Shown: positions 1 through 9,457, counted from the stretch's first letter. The stretch: DNA of 64,000 nucleotides from Neocallimastix lanati (nom. inval.) (GCA_016946835.1 JACVTC010000092.1:231501-295500); one strand, 5' to 3'. The notes: generated by a model not told the origin, from the letters alone. Numbers and translations are program-made.

Positions 1-429
1 CTTAGCTCAATCCTCTTTTCTTTCTCTATTCTGGGTTGAGCCATAATCGAAGGATGTAATTGAGTTGTTGGCTTTTTGACTGGTCGCGATGTTCCCCTTA
101 ATTGATTTTCTTTTTGTTTTCGTAAACCTGGAGTAACTATTGGCTTAGGATCATCTCTTAGACTACGATGAACCCTCTTTCCTCTTTGGTCACTAGTCTC
201 TTCATCTTTAGGATTTGCCTTTCTCTTTATAACGTTTACTAAGTAATCCAATTCTTTGGAACCATCCGACTCATCATCAAAATCTTCGTAATAATCCGTA
301 GTAGTACCTTCTTGGAAATTAGCAATTTCTTCATAATCATCATCTTCTTTTAAGTCAACTGTTTTGGAACGATGGCAGACTGAAGCAATTTTTTTGACGA
401 TGGGAGTGCTTCTACTCCCTTTTAGTGGT
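1..429 (-). CDS. pol: E0 pol, N-terminal part (partial)
   Basis: The -1 frame relative to gag is open from the slippery site at 428-434 to the window start. The readable protein is charged and low in complexity, with an acidic stretch rich in Asp, Glu and Tyr and then many Lys and Arg. It resembles the variable linker that precedes the protease in the other gypsy elements of the window. Protease, reverse transcriptase and integrase would lie beyond base 1. The call rests on position and on the recoding signal, not on a visible enzyme domain. Confidence 0.6.
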
Positions 430-434
430 TTAAA
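402..434 (-). promoter_or_regulatory. E0 gag-pol -1 frameshift signal
   Basis: On the minus strand the gag frame reads T TTA AAC (428-434), a classic slippery heptamer. The gag stop follows, and after exactly 8 nt comes a 6-bp stem (GGGAGT/ACTCCC, 414-419 with 402-407) with a 6-nt loop. The -1 frame is open downstream. E2, E3 and E7 have the same layout and the same 8-nt spacing. Confidence 0.8.
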
Positions 435-1339
435 TGATTTTCATAAAACTTCTTGCGGTTATTTTCCAATATAGAATTTAATTTAGGACAGTTTCGTTTG
501 GTATGTCCTTCATTGCTACAAAACCAGCAAGTACTAATTTTCATTTCTTTCATCTTGTTAGTGAGATTTTCTATAGATACATTTTTGTAGGTTTTTGGTT
601 TGTTAAAATCATTTGAAATGTTCTTATTAAAATTACTTTTAGAGTTAAGGAGATTGTAACGAGTCTTATCATAATATTCAGTACTATTTTTAATAGATAA
701 ACGATCAACTTTTTCAGCTATAGCGAATGCTTTGGTAATAGAAATATGGTCTTTAAGCATAACCTTTCTCCATGCGTCAGGATTATTGGTTAAGGAATCT
801 GCATAATCTAAAACACTAATTTTTCTTCTTCTCTTTTTATCCAATTTATGGTACAAAGATCTATAACGGACATTAAAATCTTTAACTTTCTCGTTCTTCT
901 TTATTTTCATGGAACGCAATTCTCGCAACAAGTTGGTTTGATCTTCTTTAAGTCCATAAAAAGTCTTCAGATGATTTATTATTTCATCAAGGCTTGGGTA
1001 GGTGTTAGTAGATTCATTTTCTTCATCATCTTCTCCTTCACTATCGCTATCGAAATCAGAATCTTCATCTTCAGTAAGATCATTTCCATCTTCTAGTTCT
1101 TGGATAATTTCTCTTGGTTCTCCAGAAGCCGTTAATATACAAGCAGTAAAAATAGTTTCAGGATCCTTGATATGTTGGTATTTTATCCATGCCTTTAACT
1201 CATTTGCCCAGGAATTGATGTCAAGGTTTTGTTTAGTAAGCTTTTCAAAATCTTTTAATTCTTTCTTTAATTCTCTGAAGCTAAGCTTACTTTCTGGAGT
1301 ACTCTCTGTTGGAGTACTGGAAGTACTGGATGTTCTCAT
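422..1339 (-). CDS. gag: E0 gag (capsid-nucleocapsid), 305 aa
   Basis: This is a Ty3/gypsy Gag polyprotein. A Ser/Thr-rich N-terminus leads into a capsid-like helical region (about residues 20-220) with an acidic Asp/Glu/Ser insert near residues 85-115. A CX2CX4HX4C zinc knuckle (CWFCSNEGHTKRNC, about residue 270-283) would bind the element's RNA. The protein ends eight residues after its last Lys-rich stretch, at the recoding site for pol. The start ATG lies about 480 nt inside the primer site. The frame is open throughout. Confidence 0.88.
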   Translation of the reverse strand: MRTSSTSSTPTESTPESKLSFRELKKELKDFEKLTKQNLDINSWANELKAWIKYQHIKDPETIFTACILTASGEPREIIQELEDGNDLTEDEDSDFDSDSEGEDDEENESTNTYPSLDEIINHLKTFYGLKEDQTNLLRELRSMKIKKNEKVKDFNVRYRSLYHKLDKKRRRKISVLDYADSLTNNPDAWRKVMLKDHISITKAFAIAEKVDRLSIKNSTEYYDKTRYNLLNSKSNFNKNISNDFNKPKTYKNVSIENLTNKMKEMKISTCWFCSNEGHTKRNCPKLNSILENNRKKFYENHLNH

Positions 1340-1499
1340 AAAATAAAATTTATTGTATCTATAGAATGCTAAACCTCGTAATGTATAAATTGTTATAAAA
1401 AAGTAAAAATAAAAAAAATTAAAAAAAATAAATCTTTTAACTAATAAAATTATTAATTATTTATTATTATTAATCACTTATTAAATTATAATAATCGTG

Positions 1500-1660
1500 C
1501 AATCTGATAGTACACACTGTCTGACGTGCAGCTTACCTCTTGAAAGGTGTCATGCCACGCGTGTGCCACGGTTACTATTTTCAATATAAAAAATAGCAGT
1601 CCAGAGCCTACTAGCCCAATTACTATGTAGGATAAACTTAACCCGGAAATCTATGCACGA
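1500..1660 (-). other. GC-richer block in the E0 leader
   Basis: A block of about 160 bases between the primer site and gag is much richer in G and C than the DNA around it. It holds short complementary pieces, for example around CCACGCGTG and CCTACTAG...CTATGTAGG. No open frame explains it. In a retroelement leader this is where packaging or dimer signals lie, so a structured RNA is a reasonable guess. The rest of the leader (1340-1500, 1660-1820) is plain AT-rich sequence. Confidence 0.4.
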
Positions 1661-1821
1661 ATATTAGTTTAATTTAATATTAATTAATATTTTTAACAAT
1701 TAATAATAATTAGTTAAAAATATAAAAATTGTTTTCTTTTTTAAAAAAATATTTGTTTTATTAGAAAAATTATTTATTAATATTATAATTTTATCCCCAA
1801 TGTATTAATTTATTATTATAT

Positions 1822-1839
1822 TCCCCGATATCTCCACCA
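1822..1839 (-). promoter_or_regulatory. E0 primer-binding site
   Basis: The minus strand reads TGGTGGAGATATCGGGGA just inside the 5' LTR. It starts with TGG, the complement of a tRNA CCA end. The identical 18-mer follows the 5' LTRs of E1, E2 and E7. Confidence 0.8.
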
Positions 1840-1847
1840 ATTTTTCA

Positions 1848-2270
1848 TGGTATGGTTCATATAGTTTTAGGAATATAATAATAATTAACACAAATAATAA
1901 AATTACAAAAAAAAAAAATAATTTGTTTTAAAATCAATATTTATTTATTTAAATTTATAAAAGAAAAATAATAATATAATTATTTATTTAATAAAAAGAA
2001 AGTTATTGATTATATTTTATTTCACTAAAAATTACATGTATTTATATTTTTTTATCAAATTAAAATTTGTAAAGCCTAACTATTTCTTAATAAACTAATT
2101 ACTAATTATTTTAATAAATAAAACATTTAAATTGAAATTGAATTATTATTTTAGTTAATAATATTATTGTTATAAATATTAGTTTTATATTATTGAATTA
2201 TTAATTATTTAATAATAGTTTAATATTAATATATATAAAATAAAAATAAAGAGATTATACAGAATATTTT
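1848..2270 (-). repeat. LTR-C copy 1 (5' LTR of E0)
   Basis: Read on the minus strand this runs from TGTATAATC (2261) to ACCATACCA (1848), about 414 bp with TG...CA ends. It matches 15560-15981 in inverted orientation almost base for base. Nine further bases (2262-2270) also match. The primer site follows 8 bases inside the lower end. Confidence 0.8.
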
Positions 2271-2636
2271 AATTGTGGTTTAGTTAAATTTAGTAATTAA
2301 AAATAAATTTAAATTGATAACGAAAATTTTAATAACTAATTAAATAGATTTGATTATTTTCAATATAACATATTACAAAAGAAATATAATATTAATATAT
2401 TAAGTGGGTAAGGACAATATTCTTGGCTAAAGATTTTTAATACATTATAATGGAATCGGATCGATAATTCAAAAAGGAATTATAAGTTAATTAGTGATTT
2501 ATTAACTTAAGATTTCAATTTAGTAATATTTGAAGAATATTGGAAAGTTCCAATTATATAGAATAGAATAATCTATAAGGTTAGAATAATTTATGTTATT
2601 CTAGCACAATTAGTATTATTTGTTCATTCTGTATTA
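2271..2636. other. AT-rich spacer without recognised features
   Basis: Nothing supports a gene here: stops are frequent in all frames, and there is no long repeat or hairpin-rich block. The sequence ends in the 15-bp target duplication of the SINE-like unit. Confidence 0.5.
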
Positions 2637-2657
2637 TTTTAAGCATTAAAAGCCATG

Positions 2658-3804
2658 TGATACGGGCTGGGGTTGAAACACTAAGATATTCAAAACAAAA
2701 AAAAATAAATATTAACACATAACTATAAAAATAAATTTGGAAACAAGAAAAAAAATTAAATTTTAAAATATTCTTTATTTAAATTTAAAATTAAAATTAT
2801 TTGTTCCCAGTATTAAAAAGAAAGAAATTTATTCTTCTTTTTATACTTTTATTTTAATACATTTTATTTATTATTAATATATTCTTTATAAAAAAAAAAC
2901 TATTATAACTATTTTATTTTAATTTTTAACTATTATTTTAAATTATTTTTTAAAAAAAAAATAACATTTATTAAATTAAAATATAAAAAATTAATTTGGA
3001 GCTTGTATCACGAAGGGCATTCCGGGCGGTAGCTTCTTCTTGATATTGTTATTCAGAGAGAGAATTATACAGAATTGATATTTTCTGTATTTTATATCAT
3101 TTTTATTATTGGAATTCTTCTGTATTTTAGTTCACTTTTATTTTAATAAAGATTTAATTTATTTTTAATTTTTGTTTTATTTTTAGTTTATTTCAAAGGT
3201 TTTAGAAAATATTATACAGAAACTTATAATTCTGTATTTTACATCAAATATTTATTGAAATAGGTTTTTATTATTCTTAATATAAAAATAAGAATTAGTA
3301 ATGATTTAAATATTATATAATTTTTAATAAGAATATTTAGTAATAATTTTTATTATATATAATATTAATAAAATATTTAATAATTATTTTTATTAGATTT
3401 GATATTAATAAAAGATTTTAATAAGAATATTTAATAATAATTTTTATTATATTTAATATTAATAAAAGAATTTTATAAGAATATTTAATAATAATTTTTA
3501 TTATAAAAGATTTTAATAAGAAGATTTAATAATAATTTTTATTATATTTGATATTAATAAAAGATTTTAATAAGAATATTTAATAATAATTTTTATTATA
3601 TTTAATATTAATAAAAGATTTTTATAAGAATATTTAATAATAATTTTTATTATATTTGATATTAATAAAAGAATTTTATAAGAATATTTAATAATAATTT
3701 TTATTATAAAAGATTTTAATAAGAATATTTAATAATAATTTTATTTTATTATTATTAAGAGTATTTAATAGGAAATACAAGGTATTTAGTGACACCCCGT
3801 ATCA
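2658..3804. mobile_element. LTR-like insertion (probable solo LTR) with TGATACGGG...CCCGTATCA ends
   Basis: The element is 1147 bp, with 9-bp inverted termini (TGATACGGG/CCCGTATCA) flanked by a 4-bp duplication CATG (2654-2657 and 3805-3808). The gypsy LTRs here also begin TGATA, end TATCA and make 4-bp duplications, so a solo LTR is the best reading; a short inverted-repeat transposon is the alternative. It holds no coding frame. A GC-richer patch near 3000-3045 and a long tandem array (3300-3750) fill much of it. It sits six bases into the tRNA-like head, close to the expected Pol III start. Confidence 0.6.
3300..3750. repeat. AT-rich tandem array, unit about 55-58 bp
   Basis: Some eight to nine imperfect copies of a unit built around AAGAATATTTAATAATAATT and ATATTAATAAAAGATTTT follow one another. 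Units alternate slightly, and shortened ones of about 35-40 bp occur. It lies inside the LTR-like insertion. Confidence 0.8.
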
Positions 3805-3880
3805 CATGTTGGTCCAGTCGGTTAGGACGATACAGGTTACTGTAGAGGGAAGGGTTCGAATCCTCGGAATGGCACCAAAT
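3805..3880 (+). ncRNA. tRNA-like head of the SINE-like unit (Pol III A and B boxes)
   Basis: TGGTCCAGTCGG (3810-3821) fits the A box and GGTTCGAATCC (3853-3863) fits the B box perfectly. The D arm folds well (GTCC/GGAC around AGTCGGTTA). The 3' side ends GAATGGCA then CCA, and GAATGGC pairs in six of seven positions, counting one G-U, with a 5' side of GCCATGT; GCCATG lies at 2652-2657, beyond the insertion. The anticodon arm has only a 4-nt loop (TACAG-GTTA-CTGTA) and the T stem pairs poorly, so this is not a working tRNA gene. Confidence 0.6.
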
Positions 3881-3935
3881 AATAGGATGAGGTTTCTATC
3901 CTGGGATATCATGAGAACACACGTGATATTCATAA

Positions 3936-4321
3936 TGATATGCGGGACTTTTATGTGCAATAATTTATAAGCAGTGGGTTTTAAATAATGGTAGTTTAGT
4001 AAATATTATTAATAAAATTATAATATTTGTACAATTAAAATAATAATTCTAATTCCTAAAAATTTACAATAGAGTTCTCTATTTCAAATATAAATAATTT
4101 AATCTATTTATAAGAAATAGGTAATATATTAATTATATATTCTAATATATAGAACTATATAAATTTTATATGAAATAAAGTATTATAATTATTATAATTA
4201 TAATAATACATATTGAAATAAAATAAAATAAAATAATTATTATCAAAAAGATATAAATTTAATATTTAATAATTATTATTAAATATACAAATATGTTACT
4301 ACACATATTTGTTTTATATCA
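3936..4321 (-). repeat. E1 3' LTR
   Basis: 386 bp, TGATAT...TATCA. Just outside its inner end the minus strand reads GGGCATTTC, as in E2, so the plus-strand primer is not a plain polypurine tract. Confidence 0.88.
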
Positions 4322-4408
4322 GAAATGCCCTTGCTAAAAATTAAACTATATATTTTTTTATAAAAGAAAATATAAGGTTTAATTAATATAAATAATAATT
4401 TTAAAATT

Positions 4409-5285
4409 TTATTTTCTTTTATATTTATAATTCCTATTTGTTCGTTTTGTATCAATGCGATTGTTGCTATAAATAATAATATCTTTTAACATAATCTCAG
4501 GTTTGGGCATCAAAATTTTATTAATATTTATTTTATTTTTATTGTTATTTTGAATACGAATATTTGGAATTTTAATTATCTTTTTAATTTTATTAATTTT
4601 TATTATCTTAGCACTACCAACATTAACAACTTTACTAGATTCATCTATCGGAGAATTTTTGTTAATAATTTTTCTTTCTTTTATATAAATATTATTATTA
4701 ACTGAATTCACTTTATTTGTAAATTGCTTATTTTTATTATTATTTGGAATAATTTGAGTATTGTTTATTTTTGAATTTTTATTAATAATAACTTTTGATT
4801 CTATTACTAAACTAGGAGTTATAGATTTATTAGTTCTATTGTTAATGTTTTCAACTTTTAAAGGTTCATTAATATTTATTACTTCTTTTATATTTTTATT
4901 ACTATTTCTCTTGTTAATTATATTTTCAGAATTCCCAATAATATCATTATTATCTTTATTCTTTTTACTATTTGAATTAATATTTTCATTATTATCAATA
5001 GTTTTAATATTTATTGTTACAATACTATTAATTTCCATATTATTATTTTGATTTTTCTTAATATCAGTATTACCAGCGAAACTATTTTTATTTTCTTCTT
5101 TAGTTATTATAATATTACTATTTGTTTCAAATTTTCCATTATTGACATTTCCTATTTTATAATTTTTTTTTCTGAAATTATCCATTTTGAACGCGTATAA
5201 TTTATTTTGTTCCACATTTACTATGTTATTCAAAGTGTTTTTTTTATTTTTATTATTTTTATTATTATAAATATCATCATTATTA

Positions 5286-5329
<44 letters not shown>

Positions 5330-6397
5330 GGTATCCAAGTTAGATATACCATTATTGATGATATTATTAATTGAATTATTATTAATTATGTTTTCATTAA
5401 CATTATTAATATTGCTATTATTTTTATCATTATTACTGTTTACTTTATTATTATTTGTTGAACTATTTGATGAACTAATTTTTAAATTTGATTTTAAAAT
5501 TTTCCGATTTCTATAATGGTATGATATATTATTATCATTACTAACATTTAAATTACTGTTATTATCATTATCTACACTAAATCTATAATAATTGTAAGTG
5601 TTTTGCCTAGGTTTAGTATATTTATTTAAGTTATTATTTTGTATTCCTTGAGTCACAATATTTATAGGATAATTCCTAAAATTCCTATGATTTCTAATAT
5701 TATTTCCAATCCATATATTAGATGCATTTTTATTATATTTATCAGAAAAATTATTTTTATAATTTGATCTTTCAATTTGGCCATAGTTTATTACACCATT
5801 ATAATTATTCTTAATATTAGTAGTATAAGAACCCCATATTTCATTGCCTACTCGAGATTTGTTTATTATACTTTCAAATTTTTCGGCTAATCTACAGGCA
5901 TCCTCTAGATTATCAACATCAGCCATAACAACCATTTCATATATTCTACCTCTTGGTCGTAAAGCATATTCATAATCAATAACAGATATATAAGACTTAT
6001 CGTTGAAATCCAATTGATCGTATAGCTCCAAAAATCTAGTATTAAAATCACAAACATTTTCATTTGGGGTTATAATAATTTTTTTTAATTGACTTAGTTT
6101 ATCTTCCTTCAAATTCTCCCTCCAGTATTTCTTTTTAATTAATTTAACACATTCATCCAAAGTAAGAGCTCTATTTACTTCTTTTTCTTTTTCTATAAGT
6201 ATCCTTACGATGTTATCTTCAACAGCTGTAATTATATAACTGAATTTATTCTCATCGGTAGTAATACCTTCCCTCTTAAACCAATCATTAATTTTAAACT
6301 TCCAGATTTCTGCATCTCTACGAGATCCACCAATTCTTGGAAGAGTCCCAGTATCTACCCGATTGCAATTAAAATTATTATTCCTCATTATAAGCAA
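4409..6397 (-). CDS. gag: E1 gag-like protein, 662 aa, Asn-rich
   Basis: Residues 1-190 match the capsid region of the E2 and E7 Gag proteins: a TLPRIGG motif, a WFKREGI stretch, the KKYWREN motif and a conserved ISVIDYE segment. From about residue 200 on, the protein is dominated by Asn and Lys, with an uninterrupted Asn run near residue 365. No CX2CX4HX4C zinc knuckle is seen, unlike E2 and E7. Length is nearly twice that of the E7 Gag (345 aa). The frame is fully open. It could supply particle protein while borrowing enzymes. How it would select its own RNA without a zinc knuckle is unclear; the Lys/Asn-rich tail may do so. Confidence 0.82.
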
Positions 6398-6797
6398 TTA
6401 ATTTAAAAAAAAATAATAGTACTTATCTATTAAATTTTTGTACTTTTTTTTTTTTTTTTTTTTTTTTTAAATATTTATATATACAATTATAATGTTTATA
6501 TATATATTATTATTTAATATAATTATAAAATATTCCGAATTCTTATTTATTTTAAAACAATTTATTTAAATTATACTAAAATGAATGAAATAACAAATAG
6601 TGTATAACTTTCTCTTCACCAAAGATAAAATAATTATAAATAGCCAATAAAAAAAATTAAAAATTTATATCCTAAACAGTGTATTTTAATTAATCCTAAC
6701 TGAAGAGAATTTATGTAAATATTTACGGATTTATAATTAATCAACAAAATTACTAAACACCACTACTTATAAATTATTTTTTACACAGCACATCCCC

Positions 6798-6815
6798 GAT
6801 ATCTCCACCAATTTT
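6798..6815 (-). promoter_or_regulatory. E1 primer-binding site region
   Basis: Directly inside the 5' LTR the minus strand carries TGGTGGAGATATCGGGGA followed by TGTGC, the same 18-mer and flank as in E2. Boundaries are within a few bases. Confidence 0.75.
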
Positions 6816-7201
6816 TGATATGCGGGACTTTTATGTGCAATAATTTATAAGCAGTGGGTTTTAAATAATGGTAGTTTAGTAAATTTTATTAATAAAATTA
6901 TAATATTTGTACAATTAAAATAATAATTCTAATTCCTAAAAATTTACAAGAGAGTTCTCTATTTCAAATATAAATAATTTAATCTATTTATAAGAAATAG
7001 GTAATATATTAATTATATATTCTAATATATAGAACTATATAAATTTTATATGAAATAAAGTATTATAATTATTATAATTATAATAATACATATTGAAATA
7101 AAATAAAATAAAATAATTATTATCAAAAAGATATAAATTTAATATTTAATAATTATTATTAAATATACAAATATGTTACTACACATATTTGTTTTATATC
7201 A
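6816..7201 (-). repeat. E1 5' LTR
   Basis: 386 bp, differing from 3936-4321 at about two positions. Apart from small indels it matches the E2 LTRs over its full length. Confidence 0.88.
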
Positions 7202-7205
7202 ATAA

Positions 7206-7906
7206 TGATATACGGGACTTTTATGTGCTACTGATTTTTAATAGTATCGTTATATTTAATTTACCTTTATTAATATATTTTAATTTATAAACCCAATTAA
7301 CCAAGGGTCTTCTCTAAACTACCACAAAGAAGAGTAGTTATTAGGAAATCTTTATAATAATTTAATAAATATTAATAATAATAAATATACATTTAAAATA
7401 TATTATATCGGAGTATAGTATAATATATAATAAGTATATATTAAAATAATAAATATAATAAATATAACTATATAATTCTTAAAAATGAAAATAAGAATAA
7501 TAAAGTTAAATATATAAGAATATAATTATATAATAAATATGAATATTATAAATAATATCAACTATATATATATTTAATTATAATTAAAATAACTAGAACT
7601 ATTTCATTATATTATAATATATAGAAGTATTATGCATTTTTAATATAAACTTTAAAATAAATAAGAATATTTAAGTTATATATATAATAATATTCTTATT
7701 ATATATATTTAGAAGAAATTAACTATTTAATTTAATACATTTAATATATTTCATATTATAATGAATAATATATATATAAATATTGAATAATATATGAATA
7801 AGAAATTATTTCAAATATTATTATTGACAAAAGAGATATAAATTTAATATTTAATAATTATTATTAAATATACAAATATGTTGCTACACATATTTGTTTT
7901 ATATCA
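7206..7906 (-). repeat. Solo gypsy LTR, long subtype
   Basis: About 701 bp, TGATATACGGG...TATCA. Its first 30 and last 70 or so bases match the E1/E2 LTRs, while the middle differs. It matches the 5' LTR of E7 (48798-49483) over nearly its full length. ATAA flanks it at 7202-7205 and 7907-7910, and the left copy is shared with E1, so one element landed exactly in the other's target duplication. Confidence 0.82.
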
Positions 7907-7910
7907 ATAA

Positions 7911-8223
7911 GGCTTTCCCTCAAATGATTATTTCACCCAACCCTGATACTACGCTTTGAATTGAAGCATAGACCTCGATGATTGTAAAATTTCCAATCTC
8001 TAATGATTACACCCACTAGGGAGGAGTTAATGATTCCGTTCTGATGCTCGTGGTCATTAGAGATAAATGTAGGAACGTTATGAATGCATCTCCGGGCAGT
8101 GTGTAACGACGATTGAGAGCGGCGAAGCTGATACAGTATGCCAATAACTCATCCCCTTACAGTTAATTAATAACTGTATGGCCATATGGGAGATGGGTAC
8201 CCATATTTGCAAGTCTATGTTTT
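7911..8223 (+). ncRNA. Body of the SINE-like unit: GC-richer, hairpin-rich RNA candidate
   Basis: This block is far richer in G and C than its surroundings. Self-complementary parts include GCTTTGAATTGAAGC (near 7960), TCTCTAATGA...TCATTAGAGA (about 8000-8065), ACAGTTAATTAATAACTGT (about 8160) and ATATGGG...CCCATAT (about 8183-8212). A T8 run at 8220-8227 would stop Pol III. No convincing protein is encoded. I do not recognise the RNA: I could not match it to RNase P, SRP or U3 core motifs by eye. Confidence 0.55.
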
Positions 8224-8238
8224 TTTTAAGCATTAAAA

Positions 8239-9308
8239 AATAAAAAAAAATAAAAATAAATAAATAAAATAGTAAATAAAGAAATAATAAATAATTAATA
8301 ATTAAATAATTGTTTAAATAATTATATAATTAATTAAAAAAAGGTTTATTATTTTAAATATTAAAAAAAAAATTTTTTTTCAAAGCATTTAAAAGTATAT
8401 TTATTAAAATATTTTATTGAAAAATTTTAATTATCAATGGAAGACAATATAGAAATTGAAATAACTGAAATAAATCGAGGAAATAAATAAATTATTATTA
8501 ATAAAAAATACAAATTTAATTTTTCATTTCAAAGGAAAGATAAATCAAAAATTTATAGGTGCACTGAATATAAGACTTTAAATAAATGTAAATCTTTAAT
8601 TATTTTAAATGATAAAAAGGAGGTTTTAAATTATGAAAGTTTACATAACCATCTCGAAAAAGAAATTGATGTGTCTATATCAGTAGCAAAGCATAAAATT
8701 AAGGAAGAAATTAAGAAAATTCAATTTTTAGAATATTTTAATAAAAATTATTTACTTAAGTATAATGTTAATAATTGGAATTATTATGAAAATATAGAGC
8801 ATTTAACAAACAATACATCAGAATCTTATAATAGCTACTTAAATAATATATTTTCAAATAAACCTTTATTTTATAAATTAATATATATATTAAAAGAAGA
8901 AGAAAACTTATCATATAATGATTACCAAAGGAGAACTAAAAGAACTTGGAAAAAAAAGCAAAAATATTTAGTGCAACTGATGAAATTAAAATTTTAATTG
9001 AAAATTACAAAAGTAAGGAAATAAATTTATTTTATAATGGATTCAACAGAAATGAATTAGTTAAATTATGGAAAGTTGTTTAATTGATTTAAACGATATA
9101 AATATTAATTTAAAATAAATAATCTAAATTTAAAAAAATGCTAGAAAAATACAAATTTATTTACCTATTGTGTTTATTTAATAATCTTAATAGAAATTAT
9201 CTTTTAGTTATTTTTATTAAGTAATTTATAACTAAAACCGATTTATTTGATACTAATTAAAATTTTATTAATATCAATATCAATATTATATAATTATAAA
9301 TTTTATTA
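8239..9308 (+). mobile_element. Relic of a FLYWCH/MULE DNA transposon
   Basis: A decayed transposase (8437-8997) of the same family as 24479-26941 lies here. The AT-rich DNA before it (8224-8330) recurs at 44558-44676. The tail carries ATTAATATCAATATCAAT repeats, as does the right end of the 24479-26941 copy, and continues beyond E4 at 14410-14500. Terminal inverted repeats were not found. E4 inserted into this tail. Confidence 0.55.
8437..8997 (+). pseudogene. FLYWCH zinc-finger/MULE transposase remnant
   Basis: From the ATG at 8437 the frame gives a short acidic N-terminus, one in-frame TAA (8488-8490), then a FLYWCH-type DNA-binding domain (KYKFNF, YRC, KCKSLIIL and an H-x2-H pair). After about residue 85 it jumps to a C-terminal MULE segment with NNWNYYENIEHLTNNTSES, also present at 26040-26250 in the second copy. 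The catalytic DDE core is missing between the two parts, so an internal deletion made a domain fusion. It could at most bind DNA. Confidence 0.65.
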
Positions 9309-9313
9309 ATATC

Positions 9314-9457
9314 TGTTATAAGTGTCAAATTAATTAAATATACTTTAAATAAATTAAATTATATTATTTCTTTATTATAATTTATCTATTTGTATTTGAA
9401 ATACATTTACATATTCATTGTTAAAATTATTTCATCGTTTTATCTAATTTGTTTTTA
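9314..9457 (+). repeat. E4 5' LTR (internally shortened)
   Basis: Starts TGTTATAAGTG and ends GTTTTTA directly before the primer site. It matches both ends of 14149-14404 but not the middle. Confidence 0.75.

Larger units (their letters stand above)
1..2261 (-). mobile_element. E0: Ty3/gypsy LTR retrotransposon, 5' part, runs off the window start
   Basis: On the minus strand the order is 5' LTR (1848-2261), primer-binding site (1822-1839), leader, gag (422-1339) and the start of pol in the -1 frame down to base 1. The primer site is the same as in E1, E2 and E7, but the LTR belongs to a different family, named LTR-C here; a second LTR-C lies in opposite orientation at 15560-15981. The visible coding part looks whole. 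The rest of pol and the 3' LTR lie outside the window, so age cannot be judged from an LTR pair. Confidence 0.85.
3936..7201 (-). mobile_element. E1: gag-only gypsy LTR element (non-autonomous, young)
   Basis: Two LTRs of 386 bp (3936-4321 and 6816-7201) differ at about two positions by eye. Between them are only the primer site, a leader and one long gag frame; no protease, reverse transcriptase or integrase is present, and there is no room for one. LTRs and leader are nearly the same as in E2, so E1 belongs to that family. The target duplication is ATAA (3932-3935 and 7202-7205). What is there looks whole. Elements with LTRs and gag alone, called TR-GAG in plants, are thought to move with enzymes from relatives. 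Confidence 0.85.
2637..8238 (+). mobile_element. tRNA-headed SINE-like unit, split by three LTR-type insertions
   Basis: The 15-bp direct repeat TTTTAAGCATTAAAA lies at 2637-2651 and 8224-8238. Between them, once the insertions are set aside, about 446 bp remain: GCCATG (2652-2657), a tRNA-like head and spacer (3805-3935) and a body (7907-8223) that runs into a T8 run. The head has a Pol III A box and a perfect B box. The duplication starts exactly before the G that would be base 1 of the tRNA-like head. A tRNA-derived SINE explains this best. A Pol III non-coding RNA gene duplicated by retroposition is the alternative. The three insertions are described separately. Confidence 0.75.

Noticed and set aside
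848-1346. Plus-strand proteins over the E0 gag
   Set aside because: Ser- and Phe/Ile-rich readings opposite an open gag; they are antisense shadows.
3300-3750. CRISPR array
   Set aside because: Units follow one another without unique spacers and the sequence is eukaryotic low-complexity DNA.
3805-3880. A working tRNA gene
   Set aside because: A and B boxes and D arm fit, but the anticodon arm has a 4-nt loop, the T stem pairs poorly and the 5' acceptor side is separated by an insertion.
4761-5516. Leu/Ile/Phe-rich plus-strand membrane proteins
   Set aside because: These are the complement of the Asn/Lys-rich E1 gag tail; AAT/AAC repeats read as Leu/Ile on the other strand.
7911-8223. RNase P, SRP or U3 RNA
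   Set aside because: Size and tRNA-like leader recall yeast RPR1, but I could not find the conserved core motifs of any of these RNAs by eye.
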